Source of the DNA: an uncultured Alphaproteobacteria bacterium
GTDB taxonomy: Bacteria; Pseudomonadota; Alphaproteobacteria; HIMB59; GCA-002718135
Length of the DNA: 64,000 bases
NCBI GenBank assembly: GCA_902588745.1
Contig: CACIQI010000003.1
Location: forward strand, 1 to 64,000
Reading direction: 5' to 3'
The notes below the pieces were generated by a model, which saw nothing but the letters and a program-made list of their open reading frames with translations, ran no database searches and was not told where the DNA came from. Of the stretch, positions 1 through 9,241 are shown piece by piece. Within the stretch, counting starts at the first letter, position 1; each line of letters starts with the position of its first letter. A program made the translations under genes and the position numbers.

Positions 1-144
1 ATTGATACAAAATCTTTATCTTATCAAAATATTGAATATGATATTTATTACTATGGTAGTTTAAAAATATTAATTAATTTATTTAAACTAACACAATTAC
101 AAATTGATGAAAGTGATACTTTTTGTAGAATAAAATTAATATGA
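1..144 (+). CDS. C-terminal end of a DUF2066-like protein (partial)
   Basis: An open frame enters from the left edge and ends at TGA 142-144, giving 47 residues. The TGA overlaps the ATG of the next gene (ATGA), so the two are probably translationally coupled. The tail (aromatic residues, then YYGSLKILINLF) resembles the end of DUF2066 proteins, and a DUF2066 gene immediately upstream of hda is common in proteobacteria. The family has no established function. The assignment rests on position and a short tail, so it is tentative; that this is the end of a real gene is more secure. Confidence 0.6.
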   Translation: MDTKSLSYQNIEYDIYYYGSLKILINLFKLTQLQIDESDTFCRIKLI

Positions 145-767
145 TTAAACAAAAGATTTTTAAGTATAAATTTTATAATGAAATAGATGAATTAGATTTC
201 TTTGTTAATTATACAAATTCAAACGCTTTTAAAGGTTTAATTAATACTGAATATAATAATTGTATATTATATGGGCCTCAAAACTCAGGTAAATCATATC
301 TTGGCAAAATCTGGTTAAATAAAAATAACGCAATAATGCTTAAAAATAATTTTCAATATATAATAAATAATAATACAAATGTATTGATTGATAATTTAAC
401 ATCATTTGATCAAGAAAAAGTTTTTCATATTGTAAATAATTGTATTTTAAATAAATTAAAAATTTTAATTATTTCTAATAAAAAAATTAATGAAATAAAT
501 TTTCAATTTAAAGATTTATCATCACGATTAAAAACTTTTAATAGTTTTGAGATAAATAAACCTGATGATGAAATGCTTTTAACAATTTTAACAAAATTAT
601 TAATTGATAAACAGTTCATAATAAGTTCTAGAGATATTTTTAATTATATTTTAAAAAGAGTTGACAGAAGTTACAAAGGTATAAATGAAGTAGTAAAAAA
701 ACTTGACACTCTTTCATTAGAAAAAAAAAGACAATTAACAATACCATTAATAAAAGAAATACTGTAG
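141..767 (+). CDS. hda: DnaA-related regulator Hda/HdaA
   Basis: A 208-residue AAA+ protein of the DnaA/Hda family. Hda binds the sliding clamp and stimulates hydrolysis of DnaA-bound ATP, preventing re-initiation of replication. Visible motifs are a Walker A (GPQNSGKS, residues 45-52), a Walker B-like strand (VLIDNL, 81-86), a sensor/arginine-finger segment with SSRL (127-130) and a sensor-2-like RVDRSYKGI (173-181). There is no DnaA domain IV, so it is not DnaA itself. The usual N-terminal clamp-binding motif (QL-x-L-x-L type) is not obvious; the N-terminus reads KQKIFKYKF instead. It overlaps the preceding gene by 4 bases and is followed directly by aspS. The family call is secure. Confidence 0.88.
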   Translation: MIKQKIFKYKFYNEIDELDFFVNYTNSNAFKGLINTEYNNCILYGPQNSGKSYLGKIWLNKNNAIMLKNNFQYIINNNTNVLIDNLTSFDQEKVFHIVNNCILNKLKILIISNKKINEINFQFKDLSSRLKTFNSFEINKPDDEMLLTILTKLLIDKQFIISSRDIFNYILKRVDRSYKGINEVVKKLDTLSLEKKRQLTIPLIKEIL

Positions 768-779
768 ATGGAAGAGAAT

Positions 780-2546
780 ATGAATATTTATAGATCACAT
801 TTATGTTCTGATTTATCTATTAGTAACTTAGGAGAAAATGTAACACTATCAGGTTGGGCAGACACTATTAGAGATCATGGAAATTTGTTATTTATTGATT
901 TAAGAGATAATTATGGAGTCACTCAATGTGTAATTGATGTTACACACACTCTTTTTGAAGAAATAAGTAAATTAAGTAATGAAAGTGTTTTAACAATTAG
1001 CGGAGAAGTTGTTAAAAGATCTGATGAGACAATTAATAAAAATCTTCAAACAGGTGAAATTGAAATAAAGATTCAAGATTATAAAATTTTATCTAAATCT
1101 GAAATTCTCCCCTTACCTGTTAACTCTGATATCGAATACGGAGAAGAAATAAGATTAAAATATAGATTTTTAGATTTAAGAAGAAATAAACTACACAAAA
1201 ACATTATATTAAGAAGTAAAATAATATCAGACATTAGAAAGAAAATGATAGATAGAAACTTTGTTGAATTTCAAACACCCATACTTACTTCATCATCCCC
1301 AGAAGGAGCAAGAGATTATTTAGTTCCATCTAGAATACATCAAGGTAAATTTTATGCTCTTCCTCAAGCACCTCAGCAATTTAAACAATTATTAATGATT
1401 GCTGGTTTTGATAAATATTTTCAGATTGCACCATGTTTTAGAGATGAAGACAGTAGAGCTGATCGTTCTCCGGGTGAATTCTATCAGCTAGACTTTGAGA
1501 TGAGTTTTGTAACTCAAGAAGATGTATTTGACGCTATTGAGCCAGTTTTATTTGAAATATTTGATGAAAATAAGAAAAATAATGAAATTCAGGTAAGTCC
1601 TTATCCATTTAGGAGAATACCTTATAAGGAGTCGATGGAAGTTTACGGTTCTGATAAGCCTGACTTACGAAATCCACTTGTTATAGATGATTATACAAAT
1701 GTATTTAAAGGTTCAAATTTTAAAATATTTAGTAATCAAATAGAAAAAGGATCAGTTGTTAAGGGAATAATTGTTAAAAATACTGGCGATCAACCTAGAA
1801 GTTTCTTTGATAAATTAAACAATTGGGCAAGAGAAGAGGGTGCAGCTGGATTAGGTTATATTTCATTTGCAGAAAATAGCTTCAAAGGTCCAATTGCAAA
1901 GAATTTAAATGAAGATCAATTATTATTATTAAAACTTGAAGAAAATGACTCAATATTTTTCATTTGTGATAAATTAAAAGATGCTCAACTATTTTCTGGT
2001 AAAGTAAGAGAAAAAATTTGTAATGATTTAAATTTACTTAATAAAAATTCTTTTGAATTTTGTTGGATAGTTGATTTTCCAATGTATGAAATTGATGAAA
2101 AAACTAATAAAATACAATTTAGTCATAATCCCTTTTCAATGCCTCAAGGTGAAATGGAAGCTTTAGAAAAAAAAGATCCTCTTGATATAAAAGCATACCA
2201 ATACGATATTGTGTGTAATGGTATAGAGTTATCCTCTGGGGCTATCAGAAATCATAAACCAGAAATTATGTATAAAGCCTTTGACATTGCTGGATATTCC
2301 AAAAAAGAATTAGAGGATAAATTTTCAGGAATGCTTAATGCTCTCAAGTTTGGAGCACCTCCTCATGGAGGTAGTGCACCAGGTATTGATAGAATTGTTA
2401 TGTTACTTGCCGATGAGCCAAACATTAGAGAAGTAATAGCATTTCCAATGAATCAACAAGCTATGGATTTAATGATGGATGCCCCAGCAAGTATCGATAA
2501 AGAAAGATTACAAGAATTAGGTATTAAATTAATAGATAAAAATTAA
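780..2546 (+). CDS. aspS: Aspartyl-tRNA synthetase
   Basis: Class II aminoacyl-tRNA synthetase charging tRNA-Asp (588 residues, normal for the bacterial type with a GAD insertion). It shows the anticodon-binding OB fold ([20 protein letters not shown]), motif 2 ([20 protein letters not shown]) and motif 3 ([18 protein letters not shown]). I chose ATG 780 because MNIYRSHLC aligns with the conserved family N-terminus and GGAAGAG lies just upstream; an in-frame ATG at 768, directly after the hda stop, would add four residues. The 3' end overlaps the convergent exporter gene by 18 bases. It could be discriminating or tRNA-Asn-tolerant; the sequence alone does not tell me. Confidence 0.96.
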   Translation: MNIYRSHLCSDLSISNLGENVTLSGWADTIRDHGNLLFIDLRDNYGVTQCVIDVTHTLFEEISKLSNESVLTISGEVVKRSDETINKNLQTGEIEIKIQDYKILSKSEILPLPVNSDIEYGEEIRLKYRFLDLRRNKLHKNIILRSKIISDIRKKMIDRNFVEFQTPILTSSSPEGARDYLVPSRIHQGKFYALPQAPQQFKQLLMIAGFDKYFQIAPCFRDEDSRADRSPGEFYQLDFEMSFVTQEDVFDAIEPVLFEIFDENKKNNEIQVSPYPFRRIPYKESMEVYGSDKPDLRNPLVIDDYTNVFKGSNFKIFSNQIEKGSVVKGIIVKNTGDQPRSFFDKLNNWAREEGAAGLGYISFAENSFKGPIAKNLNEDQLLLLKLEENDSIFFICDKLKDAQLFSGKVREKICNDLNLLNKNSFEFCWIVDFPMYEIDEKTNKIQFSHNPFSMPQGEMEALEKKDPLDIKAYQYDIVCNGIELSSGAIRNHKPEIMYKAFDIAGYSKKELEDKFSGMLNALKFGAPPHGGSAPGIDRIVMLLADEPNIREVIAFPMNQQAMDLMMDAPASIDKERLQELGIKLIDKN

Positions 2547-3422
2547 TCCTGTTCCAAAAATTGCAATAATTGTTCCCACCCATGCACCAAAAGAGGGTAT
2601 TTTTTTTGTTAATATCCAAAGAAGAAACAATATCATTATTGGACTAGTTGAAGATAAAGTGGCAACAATACCTGCATCAGCTTTTTGTAATGCGATTAAA
2701 AGTAAACTCATACCTAAAGCCATACCTAAAAAACCACTAAGAATTGATTGGTAAATAATTTTTGCTGTAAGATTAACTTTTGTATTAAAAACTTCATTAT
2801 TTAAAAAAAATGTAAATGATAAAAAAATACATGAAATTGTTGTTCTAATTGCAGCTGAAGCTATTGGATCTGCTCCATCTGACAATATAGGCTTCATCAT
2901 AACTAACCCAATTGCTTGGCACAATGCAGCTCCAATGGATAATATTATTCCTACATAAATTGATCCCTCTACTGTTTCCCATCTATGTTCAGATGCCTTT
3001 TTGTCTCCATAGGAAATTGCAAAAACAACACCAAAAAACACAACAAAACATCCAATAATACTTATGGTTGAAGCAAGTTCATTTAGAAAAAAAATATTAA
3101 TTACTACAGTAAAAGGAGCAGCTAATGAAAATAATATATTATTTCTTCTCGGTCCAATTTTTTGTAAAGCAATAAACAATAATGTATCACCTAAGAATAT
3201 GCCTACAATTCCTGAAATTATTATAATAGTTAAGTAATCAACATTAATTGTATTCCAAGTATTTATATAAAATGTGTAAGTAATTAACATTATTGATACA
3301 AAAAATAATCTAAGACGATTAAAGGCTAAACCTCCAATAGTTCTTGTAACATCTGCTGATACTAATGATGCTACTGCCCAACAAAGTGCAGCAGCCATTG
3401 CAATAAAGTAATAATAGATCAT
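2529..3422 (-). CDS. EamA/DMT-family transporter
   Basis: A 297-residue, very hydrophobic protein with about ten predicted membrane helices arranged as two EamA repeats, the hallmark of drug/metabolite transporters in the inner membrane. [19 protein letters not shown] segment ends the first repeat and [18 protein letters not shown] the second. Substrates of such proteins (amino acids, nucleosides, metabolites) cannot be read from sequence. It is convergent with aspS, overlapping by 18 bases. The small membrane protein just upstream on the same strand is 9 bases away and is likely cotranscribed. One of four DMT proteins in the window. Confidence 0.9.
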   Translation of the reverse strand: MIYYYFIAMAAALCWAVASLVSADVTRTIGGLAFNRLRLFFVSIMLITYTFYINTWNTINVDYLTIIIISGIVGIFLGDTLLFIALQKIGPRRNNILFSLAAPFTVVINIFFLNELASTISIIGCFVVFFGVVFAISYGDKKASEHRWETVEGSIYVGIILSIGAALCQAIGLVMMKPILSDGADPIASAAIRTTISCIFLSFTFFLNNEVFNTKVNLTAKIIYQSILSGFLGMALGMSLLLIALQKADAGIVATLSSTSPIMILFLLWILTKKIPSFGAWVGTIIAIFGTGLIFIY

Positions 3423-3431
3423 ATTATTTAT

Positions 3432-3620
3432 TTAAAATAAACTTAAAATAAATTTAATAGGAATTGATAAATACTCACCTAAGAGATGTTCTTGTAATGC
3501 AAATCTTTTAATTAATCCTGTAGCTCTTAATATTGCATATATTAATAAAGCCCATAAATAAATTCCAAAAATAAAATTTATGTATGATATTATTTTTTTA
3601 AATTTGTTATAGTAATTCAT
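3432..3620 (-). CDS. Small membrane protein, unknown
   Basis: A 62-residue protein with one clear hydrophobic helix (about residues 13-33) and a second hydrophobic stretch near the C-terminus. I do not recognise a family. Its ATG abuts the ATG of the divergent glycosylase gene, the two forming the hexamer CATATG (3618-3623), so any promoter lies inside the neighbour and the mRNA would be leaderless or nearly so. It sits 9 bases upstream of the DMT transporter and probably shares its transcript. The absence of a competing gene on either strand supports it, but it could be a chance frame. Confidence 0.55.
   Translation of the reverse strand: MNYYNKFKKIISYINFIFGIYLWALLIYAILRATGLIKRFALQEHLLGEYLSIPIKFILSLF
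3584..3613 (+). promoter_or_regulatory. Candidate leaderless promoter for the AlkA-like gene
   Basis: ATGATA (3584-3589) and TATAGT (3608-3613) are 18 bases apart, and the TATAGT lies 7 bases before ATG 3621. Transcription from it would start at or next to the start codon. No Shine-Dalgarno sequence is visible and upstream space is occupied by the divergent gene. The elements are weak matches in AT-rich DNA, so this is a suggestion only. Confidence 0.35.
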
Positions 3621-4238
3621 ATGAAACCTAAATATTGGAATAAAGGTAAGGTTTACTTATCAAATAAAGATAAAGTTTTGAAGAAATTAATTCAAACTTA
3701 TAGGAATGAATATTTAAATCTAAATTCTAATTATTTTCATTCATTAATTAATTCAATAATTGGTCAACAAATATCAGTATCTGCAGCTGATTCGATGAAA
3801 ACTAAATTTTTTAAACTTAAAAGAAATATAACACCACAAACTGTATCTAAATTACGTACTACAGATTTACGAAAATGTGGTCTATCAAGACAAAAAATTT
3901 TGTATATAAGAAATATTTCTAAATTTTTTTTACAAAACAAGAAATTCATAAAAAATATTAGTAATTCCTCTGAAGAAGAAATTTATAATAATTTAATTGA
4001 AATAAAGGGAGTAGGGAATTGGACTATTCATATGTTTTTAATGTTTAGTTATGGAAGTTCAAATATTTTTCCAACAGGTGATTTAGGATTTTTAAAAGCT
4101 ATTTCAAAACTTTATAATGTTCAACTTCCTATAAGTGAAAAAAAACTTAAATTGCTTTATAAAAAATGGAGTCCATATAGTTCACAAGCCACATGGTATT
4201 TATGGAGATCATTAGACCCTATTCCAGTTAATTATTGA
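3621..4238 (+). CDS. AlkA-like DNA-3-methyladenine glycosylase
   Basis: A 205-residue HhH-GPD base-excision glycosylase that would remove alkylated bases from DNA. The helix-hairpin-helix is visible as LIEIKGVGNWTIHMFLMF, followed by the catalytic aspartate in IFPTGDLG; LINSIIGQQISVSAAD is the usual first helix of the fold. It lacks the N-terminal domain of E. coli AlkA, as do many short bacterial homologues, and has no FeS-cluster cysteines, which argues against endonuclease III or MutY. It is divergent from the 62-residue gene with touching start codons, and its 3' end overlaps puuD by 11 bases. Confidence 0.9.
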   Translation: MKPKYWNKGKVYLSNKDKVLKKLIQTYRNEYLNLNSNYFHSLINSIIGQQISVSAADSMKTKFFKLKRNITPQTVSKLRTTDLRKCGLSRQKILYIRNISKFFLQNKKFIKNISNSSEEEIYNNLIEIKGVGNWTIHMFLMFSYGSSNIFPTGDLGFLKAISKLYNVQLPISEKKLKLLYKKWSPYSSQATWYLWRSLDPIPVNY

Positions 4239-5670
4239 TATTTGCTCCTTGCTCAATCCAAACTTTTAATATCTCTCTTTCATTTTTTGTAATACCAGTA
4301 AGATTATTCGGAGGCATAATTTCAGCATCAATAGCCTGAGCTTTGATTAATTTTATATTATTTACAATATCTTGAGCCGTGTCATATACAACTCCTTTTG
4401 GTGCAGCTTCAATACCTTCAAAAGTTGGGTATTTTGCATGACATGTTCCACATCTGTATTTAATTATATTTTGTACTTCATTGAAACTAACTAATTCTAA
4501 AGAAAGAGATGCATTTGAATCCTTTTTTTCAAATATTGAAAGACTACTTAAAGTCATTAAAAAAAACATGATTAAACCAGCTGATGGTAAAATCCAAAAT
4601 TTATATTGTTTTTTATTTCTTAAATTAAAGTAATGGCGAGTTAAAATGCCAGCTATCGATATAACAGCTAAAATTAACCAATTATTTACTGCCCCATATG
4701 TAAAAGAAAAATGTGAGCTAATCATGATAAATAAAACAGGTAGTGTAAAATAATTATTATGTATTGATCTGTTTTTTGCTTCTAATGAAAGATTTAAATT
4801 TGGCTTTTGTTTGTTTTCAGCAGAGGTAACAAGATTTCTTTGTGCAGGAATAATGACTCTAAAAACATTAGCCGCCATAATAGTGCCAATAATTGCTCCA
4901 ACATGTATGTATGCAGCTCTTGATCCATAAATTTGAGTCAAAAAATAACTTAATAATACAAATAATAAAACACCAGTTGCAATCAAAGTTTGTTCATTAT
5001 CTTTTAAAACATTTTTACAAAGATAATCATATAGAAGCCAAGATCCTATAAGTAATAATATAGATATTAATATTGCTTGAAAGGGTGTTAATATAATACC
5101 GCTTGCTCCCAACATCATAGAGCTTGCATTTAAGTAATAAACTAAAATAAGTAGCACAAAACCACTTATCCAAGTTGCATACGCCTCCCATTTAAACCAA
5201 TGAAGAACTTTTGGAAGTTTTTTAGGAGGTCCTTTTAATTTTTCAATTCTATAAAACCCACCTGAATGAACAGACCATAAATAACCATCAAGGTGTTTAA
5301 AATCTGGATCATCTCTTTCCAGTCTACTATCTAGCCAATTAAAATAAAATGATGTTCCAATCCATGCTACACCAACAATTATATGAACCCATCTAACAAT
5401 TAAATGTAACCACTCAGAATATACTGCAAATAAAGTTTCAGTTGGGACTCCTAAATTATAAAAAGCTGCAGTAAAAGCTATAACTATTGTAGTTGCAATT
5501 ACAATATAAAGCCTTTGTTCTTTAGATTTTAAACCTGAAAATGCCCCAAGGATAAAAAATAATAATAATCCTAATAATGCTGATGCTGGTAGTGACAAAA
5601 GTAAATTATGAAAAAAGGTTTGGAAGTCATAAGATTGAACTGGTGCAACAATTTTAAGAAACAATTCCAT
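4228..5670 (-). CDS. puuD: Membrane urate hydroxylase PuuD with C-terminal cytochrome c
   Basis: A 480-residue urate oxidase of the PuuD type: an N-terminal multi-helix membrane domain (about eight helices; conserved SEWLHLIVRWVHIIVGVAWI) fused to a cytochrome c domain with CGTCH at residues 407-411 and a probable axial Met in IMPPNN near 452. The family converts urate to 5-hydroxyisourate and passes electrons to the respiratory chain rather than to oxygen as cofactor-free uricase does. It is the last gene of the minus-strand purine arm, one base after guanine deaminase, and its product feeds uraH at the head of the same arm. Its 3' end overlaps the glycosylase gene by 11 bases. Confidence 0.93.
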   Translation of the reverse strand: MELFLKIVAPVQSYDFQTFFHNLLLSLPASALLGLLLFFILGAFSGLKSKEQRLYIVIATTIVIAFTAAFYNLGVPTETLFAVYSEWLHLIVRWVHIIVGVAWIGTSFYFNWLDSRLERDDPDFKHLDGYLWSVHSGGFYRIEKLKGPPKKLPKVLHWFKWEAYATWISGFVLLILVYYLNASSMMLGASGIILTPFQAILISILLLIGSWLLYDYLCKNVLKDNEQTLIATGVLLFVLLSYFLTQIYGSRAAYIHVGAIIGTIMAANVFRVIIPAQRNLVTSAENKQKPNLNLSLEAKNRSIHNNYFTLPVLFIMISSHFSFTYGAVNNWLILAVISIAGILTRHYFNLRNKKQYKFWILPSAGLIMFFLMTLSSLSIFEKKDSNASLSLELVSFNEVQNIIKYRCGTCHAKYPTFEGIEAAPKGVVYDTAQDIVNNIKLIKAQAIDAEIMPPNNLTGITKNEREILKVWIEQGANINN

Positions 5671-5671
5671 A

Positions 5672-6139
5672 TTAATATCTTATTTTATTTTCTTCTTTTT
5701 CCCAAATATTAAATGCTTTTATTGCCTCGTCACGTGATAATTGACTGATAGGGATTTTTCTCTCTTTCATTTCTAGTGATAACTCATCATAAATAAACTT
5801 GTCATCAAATTTAATTTTTGCAGCATCTTCTCTAGAATTACCATAATATACTTTGTCTATATGTGACCAATATATAGCACTCAAGCACATAGGACATGGT
5901 TCGCAACTGGAATACAATTCACAACCTTCTAAGTTAAAGGTATTTAATTTTTGACATGCATTTCTAATAGCTACAATTTCAGCATGAGCAGTAGGATCAT
6001 TGTTAAATGTTACTCTATTTACTCCTTCTGCAATAATTTCATTATCTTTTACAATAACACACCCAAAAGGACCTCCATTATTTTTGATATTATCAATTGA
6101 TAGTAAAATAGCTCTTTTCATAAAATCTATGTTTGTCAT
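5672..6139 (-). CDS. guaD: Guanine deaminase (cytidine-deaminase fold)
   Basis: A 155-residue zinc deaminase with HAEIVAIRNA (zinc His52, catalytic Glu54) and PCPMCLSAIYW (zinc Cys82 and Cys85). The length and the C-terminal helix ending in ...KEENKIRY match the Bacillus GuaD-type guanine deaminase, which makes xanthine from guanine. A tRNA adenosine deaminase (TadA) shares the motifs, but the C-terminal region and the position between xanthine dehydrogenase and urate hydroxylase genes favour guanine. It overlaps xdhC by 4 bases, indicating one operon. Confidence 0.88.
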   Translation of the reverse strand: MTNIDFMKRAILLSIDNIKNNGGPFGCVIVKDNEIIAEGVNRVTFNNDPTAHAEIVAIRNACQKLNTFNLEGCELYSSCEPCPMCLSAIYWSHIDKVYYGNSREDAAKIKFDDKFIYDELSLEMKERKIPISQLSRDEAIKAFNIWEKEENKIRY

Positions 6140-6966
6140 ATAACTTTTTTAATTTTATTATTTGATAAATGTCTCAAGCTATTTTTTATTGATATTATTC
6201 TTGTAATTATTGAGAAAGCTATTTCATTCGGATCTTTTGAATTACCAATATCAATTCCAATCGGACACTCAATTTTATCAACTATTGATTTATTGTGACC
6301 ATTATCAATTAATCTTTTATAAAACCTTTTTTTCTTTGTAAGAGATCCAATTAAACCAACAAAAGTATTATTTTTTTTCAAAATTTCATTTAATATTTTT
6401 AAGTCATAATCATGACTGTGAGTTAAGATTATAAAATAAGAATTATCTTCTAGTTTTGATACAATTTCCCAAGGTTTTTTTGAAAGTAAATAATTTATAT
6501 CTTTGATATTTGTCATTTTTAAATAATCTTCTCTTGAATCAATTATAAAAGTATTAAAATTAATATTTTCTAATTTAGAAATTAATGCTTGACCAATATG
6601 TCCTGATCCAAAGATATATAAGTTAGGTTTAACATTATTAACAATATATTCATCTTTTAGTGCATCTTTGGAATTATTATGTAAGCTTAATTTAACTTGT
6701 ACGTATCCACCACAACATTGTCCAATTCCTGGTCCAAGCGGAATATTCATTACTTTATTAGCTATATTTTTATCTATTAATTTTTTCGCTTCATCTATAA
6801 CTAAATATTCTAAGTTTCCGCCACCTATAGTTCCAAAGATAGTATCAGTTGAGATTAATATAATGTCATCTAAACTATTGGGTGATGATCCTTTAACTTC
6901 AATAATTTTAGCTTTAACTATTTTACTGTTTAAACTTATATTTTTACTTAACTTTTTAAGATTCAT
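6136..6966 (-). CDS. xdhC: Xanthine dehydrogenase maturation factor XdhC
   Basis: A 276-residue XdhC/CoxI-family protein. XdhC binds the molybdenum cofactor, promotes its sulfuration and inserts it into xanthine dehydrogenase. The N-terminal part carries IGGGNLEY and GPGIGQCCGGYVQV, and the C-terminal part is a Rossmann domain starting LYIFGSGHIGQALI. It lies directly downstream of xdhB (1 base gap) and overlaps the deaminase gene, the usual position for this factor. A divergent reading frame opposite this gene (about 6670-6985) has no support and is a shadow. Confidence 0.92.
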   Translation of the reverse strand: MNLKKLSKNISLNSKIVKAKIIEVKGSSPNSLDDIILISTDTIFGTIGGGNLEYLVIDEAKKLIDKNIANKVMNIPLGPGIGQCCGGYVQVKLSLHNNSKDALKDEYIVNNVKPNLYIFGSGHIGQALISKLENINFNTFIIDSREDYLKMTNIKDINYLLSKKPWEIVSKLEDNSYFIILTHSHDYDLKILNEILKKNNTFVGLIGSLTKKKRFYKRLIDNGHNKSIVDKIECPIGIDIGNSKDPNEIAFSIITRIISIKNSLRHLSNNKIKKVI

Positions 6967-6967
6967 A

Positions 6968-9241
6968 TTAGTGCAAACTTTTTAATATATTTTCAGCAGT
7001 AGCAGGTGCAATTAATTTTTCAGAATTTTTTTCTTTATTAGCATTACATACTGCGTCCTTTAGTGCGATAAAACTTGAAATTGCTAGCATAAATGGTGGC
7101 TCTCCAACAGCTTTAGAGCGATTAATAACCTTCTCTTTATTAAAACCACGATCATATATTTCAACATTAAATTTAAATGGTGTTTCACCGGCGGTAGGTA
7201 TTTTATAAGTAGAAGGACTATGAGTTGTTAGAATTCCATTTGATTTCCAAGATACTTCTTCTGTTGTGAGCCAACCTAATCCTTGAATATAGCCACCCTC
7301 AATTTGCCCTTTATCAATTCTCTTATTTATAGAATTGCCAACATCATGAATTATATCTACTTGAAGTATTTTATTTTCACCAGTTAATTTATCAATGATT
7401 ACTTCTGTTACTGCTGCGCCATAAGTAAAATACAAGAACGGCCTTCCTTGAAGTGTTTTTGTATTCACATTAATTTTGTCAGTTTTATAGAAACCTGAAG
7501 ATGACAATGGAATTCTATTTAAGTAAGCAGTATTTATCAATTCTTTAAAAGATATTTTTCTTTTATCAAAATAAACAAAATTATTTTCATATTTTATTTT
7601 GCTATTTGTTTTAAAATAATCATAGATAAATTCATTTAGACCTGATTTGATATTATTTATAGCATTAACAATTGCTGCTCCATTTATATCAGTTGTAGCT
7701 GATGCTGCACTTGCTGATGTGTTAGGCACTTTTTCTGTATCCGTTGAAGAGATTTTTATATTTTCGTAATTAAGGCCAAATTCATTTGAAGCCACTAAAG
7801 CAAGTTTTGTCATTAATCCTTGACCCATTTCAATTCCTCCATGATTTAAATGAATGGATCCATCAGTGTAGATATGAACTAAGGCACCACCTTGGTTTAA
7901 ATGAGTAGTTGTAAATGATATTCCAAACTTTACAGGTGTTATTGCTATTCCTTTTTTTAGAACTTTATTTTTTTTATTAAAATTATTAATTTCTGCTTTT
8001 CTTTTTTTGTAATTAGATTTCTTAATTAGTTTATTAAAAATATCTTCAATCACATTGTCAGTAATTCTCATCCCATAATGAGTAGTATTTTTAATTTTTT
8101 CTTTATAAAAATTAACTTTTCTTATTTCACTTGCTTCTAGTTTTAATTTTTGTGAAATATTTTCAATTATATTTTCAATACAAAACATTCCTTGAGGCCC
8201 ACCAAATCCGCGAAAAGCAGTATTTGAAACAGTATTTGTTTTACATCTATACGAATTAATTTCTATATTTGGTATGTAGTATGCATTATCGATATGATAA
8301 ATGGCTCTATCATTTATAGCTCCTGATAAATCTGGAGAGATACCACATCTCGAAGCCATCATTAATTTTAGAGCAAGTATTTCGCCATTATTATTAAAAC
8401 CTACTTCATAATCAAATAAAAAATCATGCCTCTTTCCAGTCATGATCATATCATCATCTCTATCGACTCTTAGTTTTACAGGTTTAGATAACTTTTTTGC
8501 TGCAATGCTTGTAATGGCTGCAAATAAAAAAGATTGTGTTTCTTTTCCACCAAAACCACCACCAATTCTTCTTACTATCACATGGATACTATTGTAATTT
8601 TGTTTTAGTACCTTACCAATAATTTGCTGTGTTTCTGATGGATGTTGTGTTGAAGAATATACTAAAAAATTATTATCTTCTTGAGGAATAGTCATTGCAA
8701 TTTGACCTTCTAAATAGAAATGGTCTTGTCCTCCTGAATACAATTTACCTTTTAAAAAGTTGTCAGATCTTTTAAATCCATCTTTTATATTTCCTCTAGT
8801 TAGATACTTCGGTTTTAAAACAAATGATTTTTTCTTTAATGCTTCTTCAATTGAAACGATTGGTTTAGATATTTTTAAGTCTATTTTTACTTTTAATGCA
8901 GCTTTTTTTGCTAAATTATTAGTTTTTGCTACAACTGCAAAAATTGGTTGCCCATAGTATTCTATATTTTTTGAAGTAAATATTTTATCCCCTTTAAATA
9001 TTGGCCCAACATCATTTATACCTTCAATATCTTTTTCAGTTATAATGTCTACTACACCTTCTGAAGATAAAACATCTTTATAATCAATTTTTTTTATCAC
9101 CCCTTTACTACAATTACTGTATCCAATTACTGCGTGAAGTAAATTTTTAGGTTCTGATATATCATCAGTATAAATTGCTTTTCCAGTAACATGTTTTACT
9201 GCACTTTCATGTTCAATATTTTTTGTAAATATTTTATTCAT
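6968..9241 (-). CDS. xdhB: Xanthine dehydrogenase, molybdopterin-binding subunit
   Basis: A 757-residue large subunit oxidising hypoxanthine and xanthine to urate in the cytoplasm. Family motifs: GQDHFYLEGQIAM, RRIGGGFGGKE (molybdopterin binding), AFRGFGGPQGMFCIE, and near the C-terminus VGEPPFML with the catalytic glutamate (Glu714), which distinguishes XDH-type enzymes. The length matches the bacterial two-subunit form. The start ATG overlaps the last base of the xdhA stop, so XdhA and XdhB are translationally coupled and would assemble as a heterodimer pair with XdhA's FeS and FAD centres. Confidence 0.95.
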   Translation of the reverse strand: MNKIFTKNIEHESAVKHVTGKAIYTDDISEPKNLLHAVIGYSNCSKGVIKKIDYKDVLSSEGVVDIITEKDIEGINDVGPIFKGDKIFTSKNIEYYGQPIFAVVAKTNNLAKKAALKVKIDLKISKPIVSIEEALKKKSFVLKPKYLTRGNIKDGFKRSDNFLKGKLYSGGQDHFYLEGQIAMTIPQEDNNFLVYSSTQHPSETQQIIGKVLKQNYNSIHVIVRRIGGGFGGKETQSFLFAAITSIAAKKLSKPVKLRVDRDDDMIMTGKRHDFLFDYEVGFNNNGEILALKLMMASRCGISPDLSGAINDRAIYHIDNAYYIPNIEINSYRCKTNTVSNTAFRGFGGPQGMFCIENIIENISQKLKLEASEIRKVNFYKEKIKNTTHYGMRITDNVIEDIFNKLIKKSNYKKRKAEINNFNKKNKVLKKGIAITPVKFGISFTTTHLNQGGALVHIYTDGSIHLNHGGIEMGQGLMTKLALVASNEFGLNYENIKISSTDTEKVPNTSASAASATTDINGAAIVNAINNIKSGLNEFIYDYFKTNSKIKYENNFVYFDKRKISFKELINTAYLNRIPLSSSGFYKTDKINVNTKTLQGRPFLYFTYGAAVTEVIIDKLTGENKILQVDIIHDVGNSINKRIDKGQIEGGYIQGLGWLTTEEVSWKSNGILTTHSPSTYKIPTAGETPFKFNVEIYDRGFNKEKVINRSKAVGEPPFMLAISSFIALKDAVCNANKEKNSEKLIAPATAENILKSLH

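Noticed and set aside
6668..6985. 105-residue plus-strand frame
   Set aside because: Lies wholly opposite xdhC and the end of xdhB, both well-supported genes; hydrophobic composition is the mirror of their codons.
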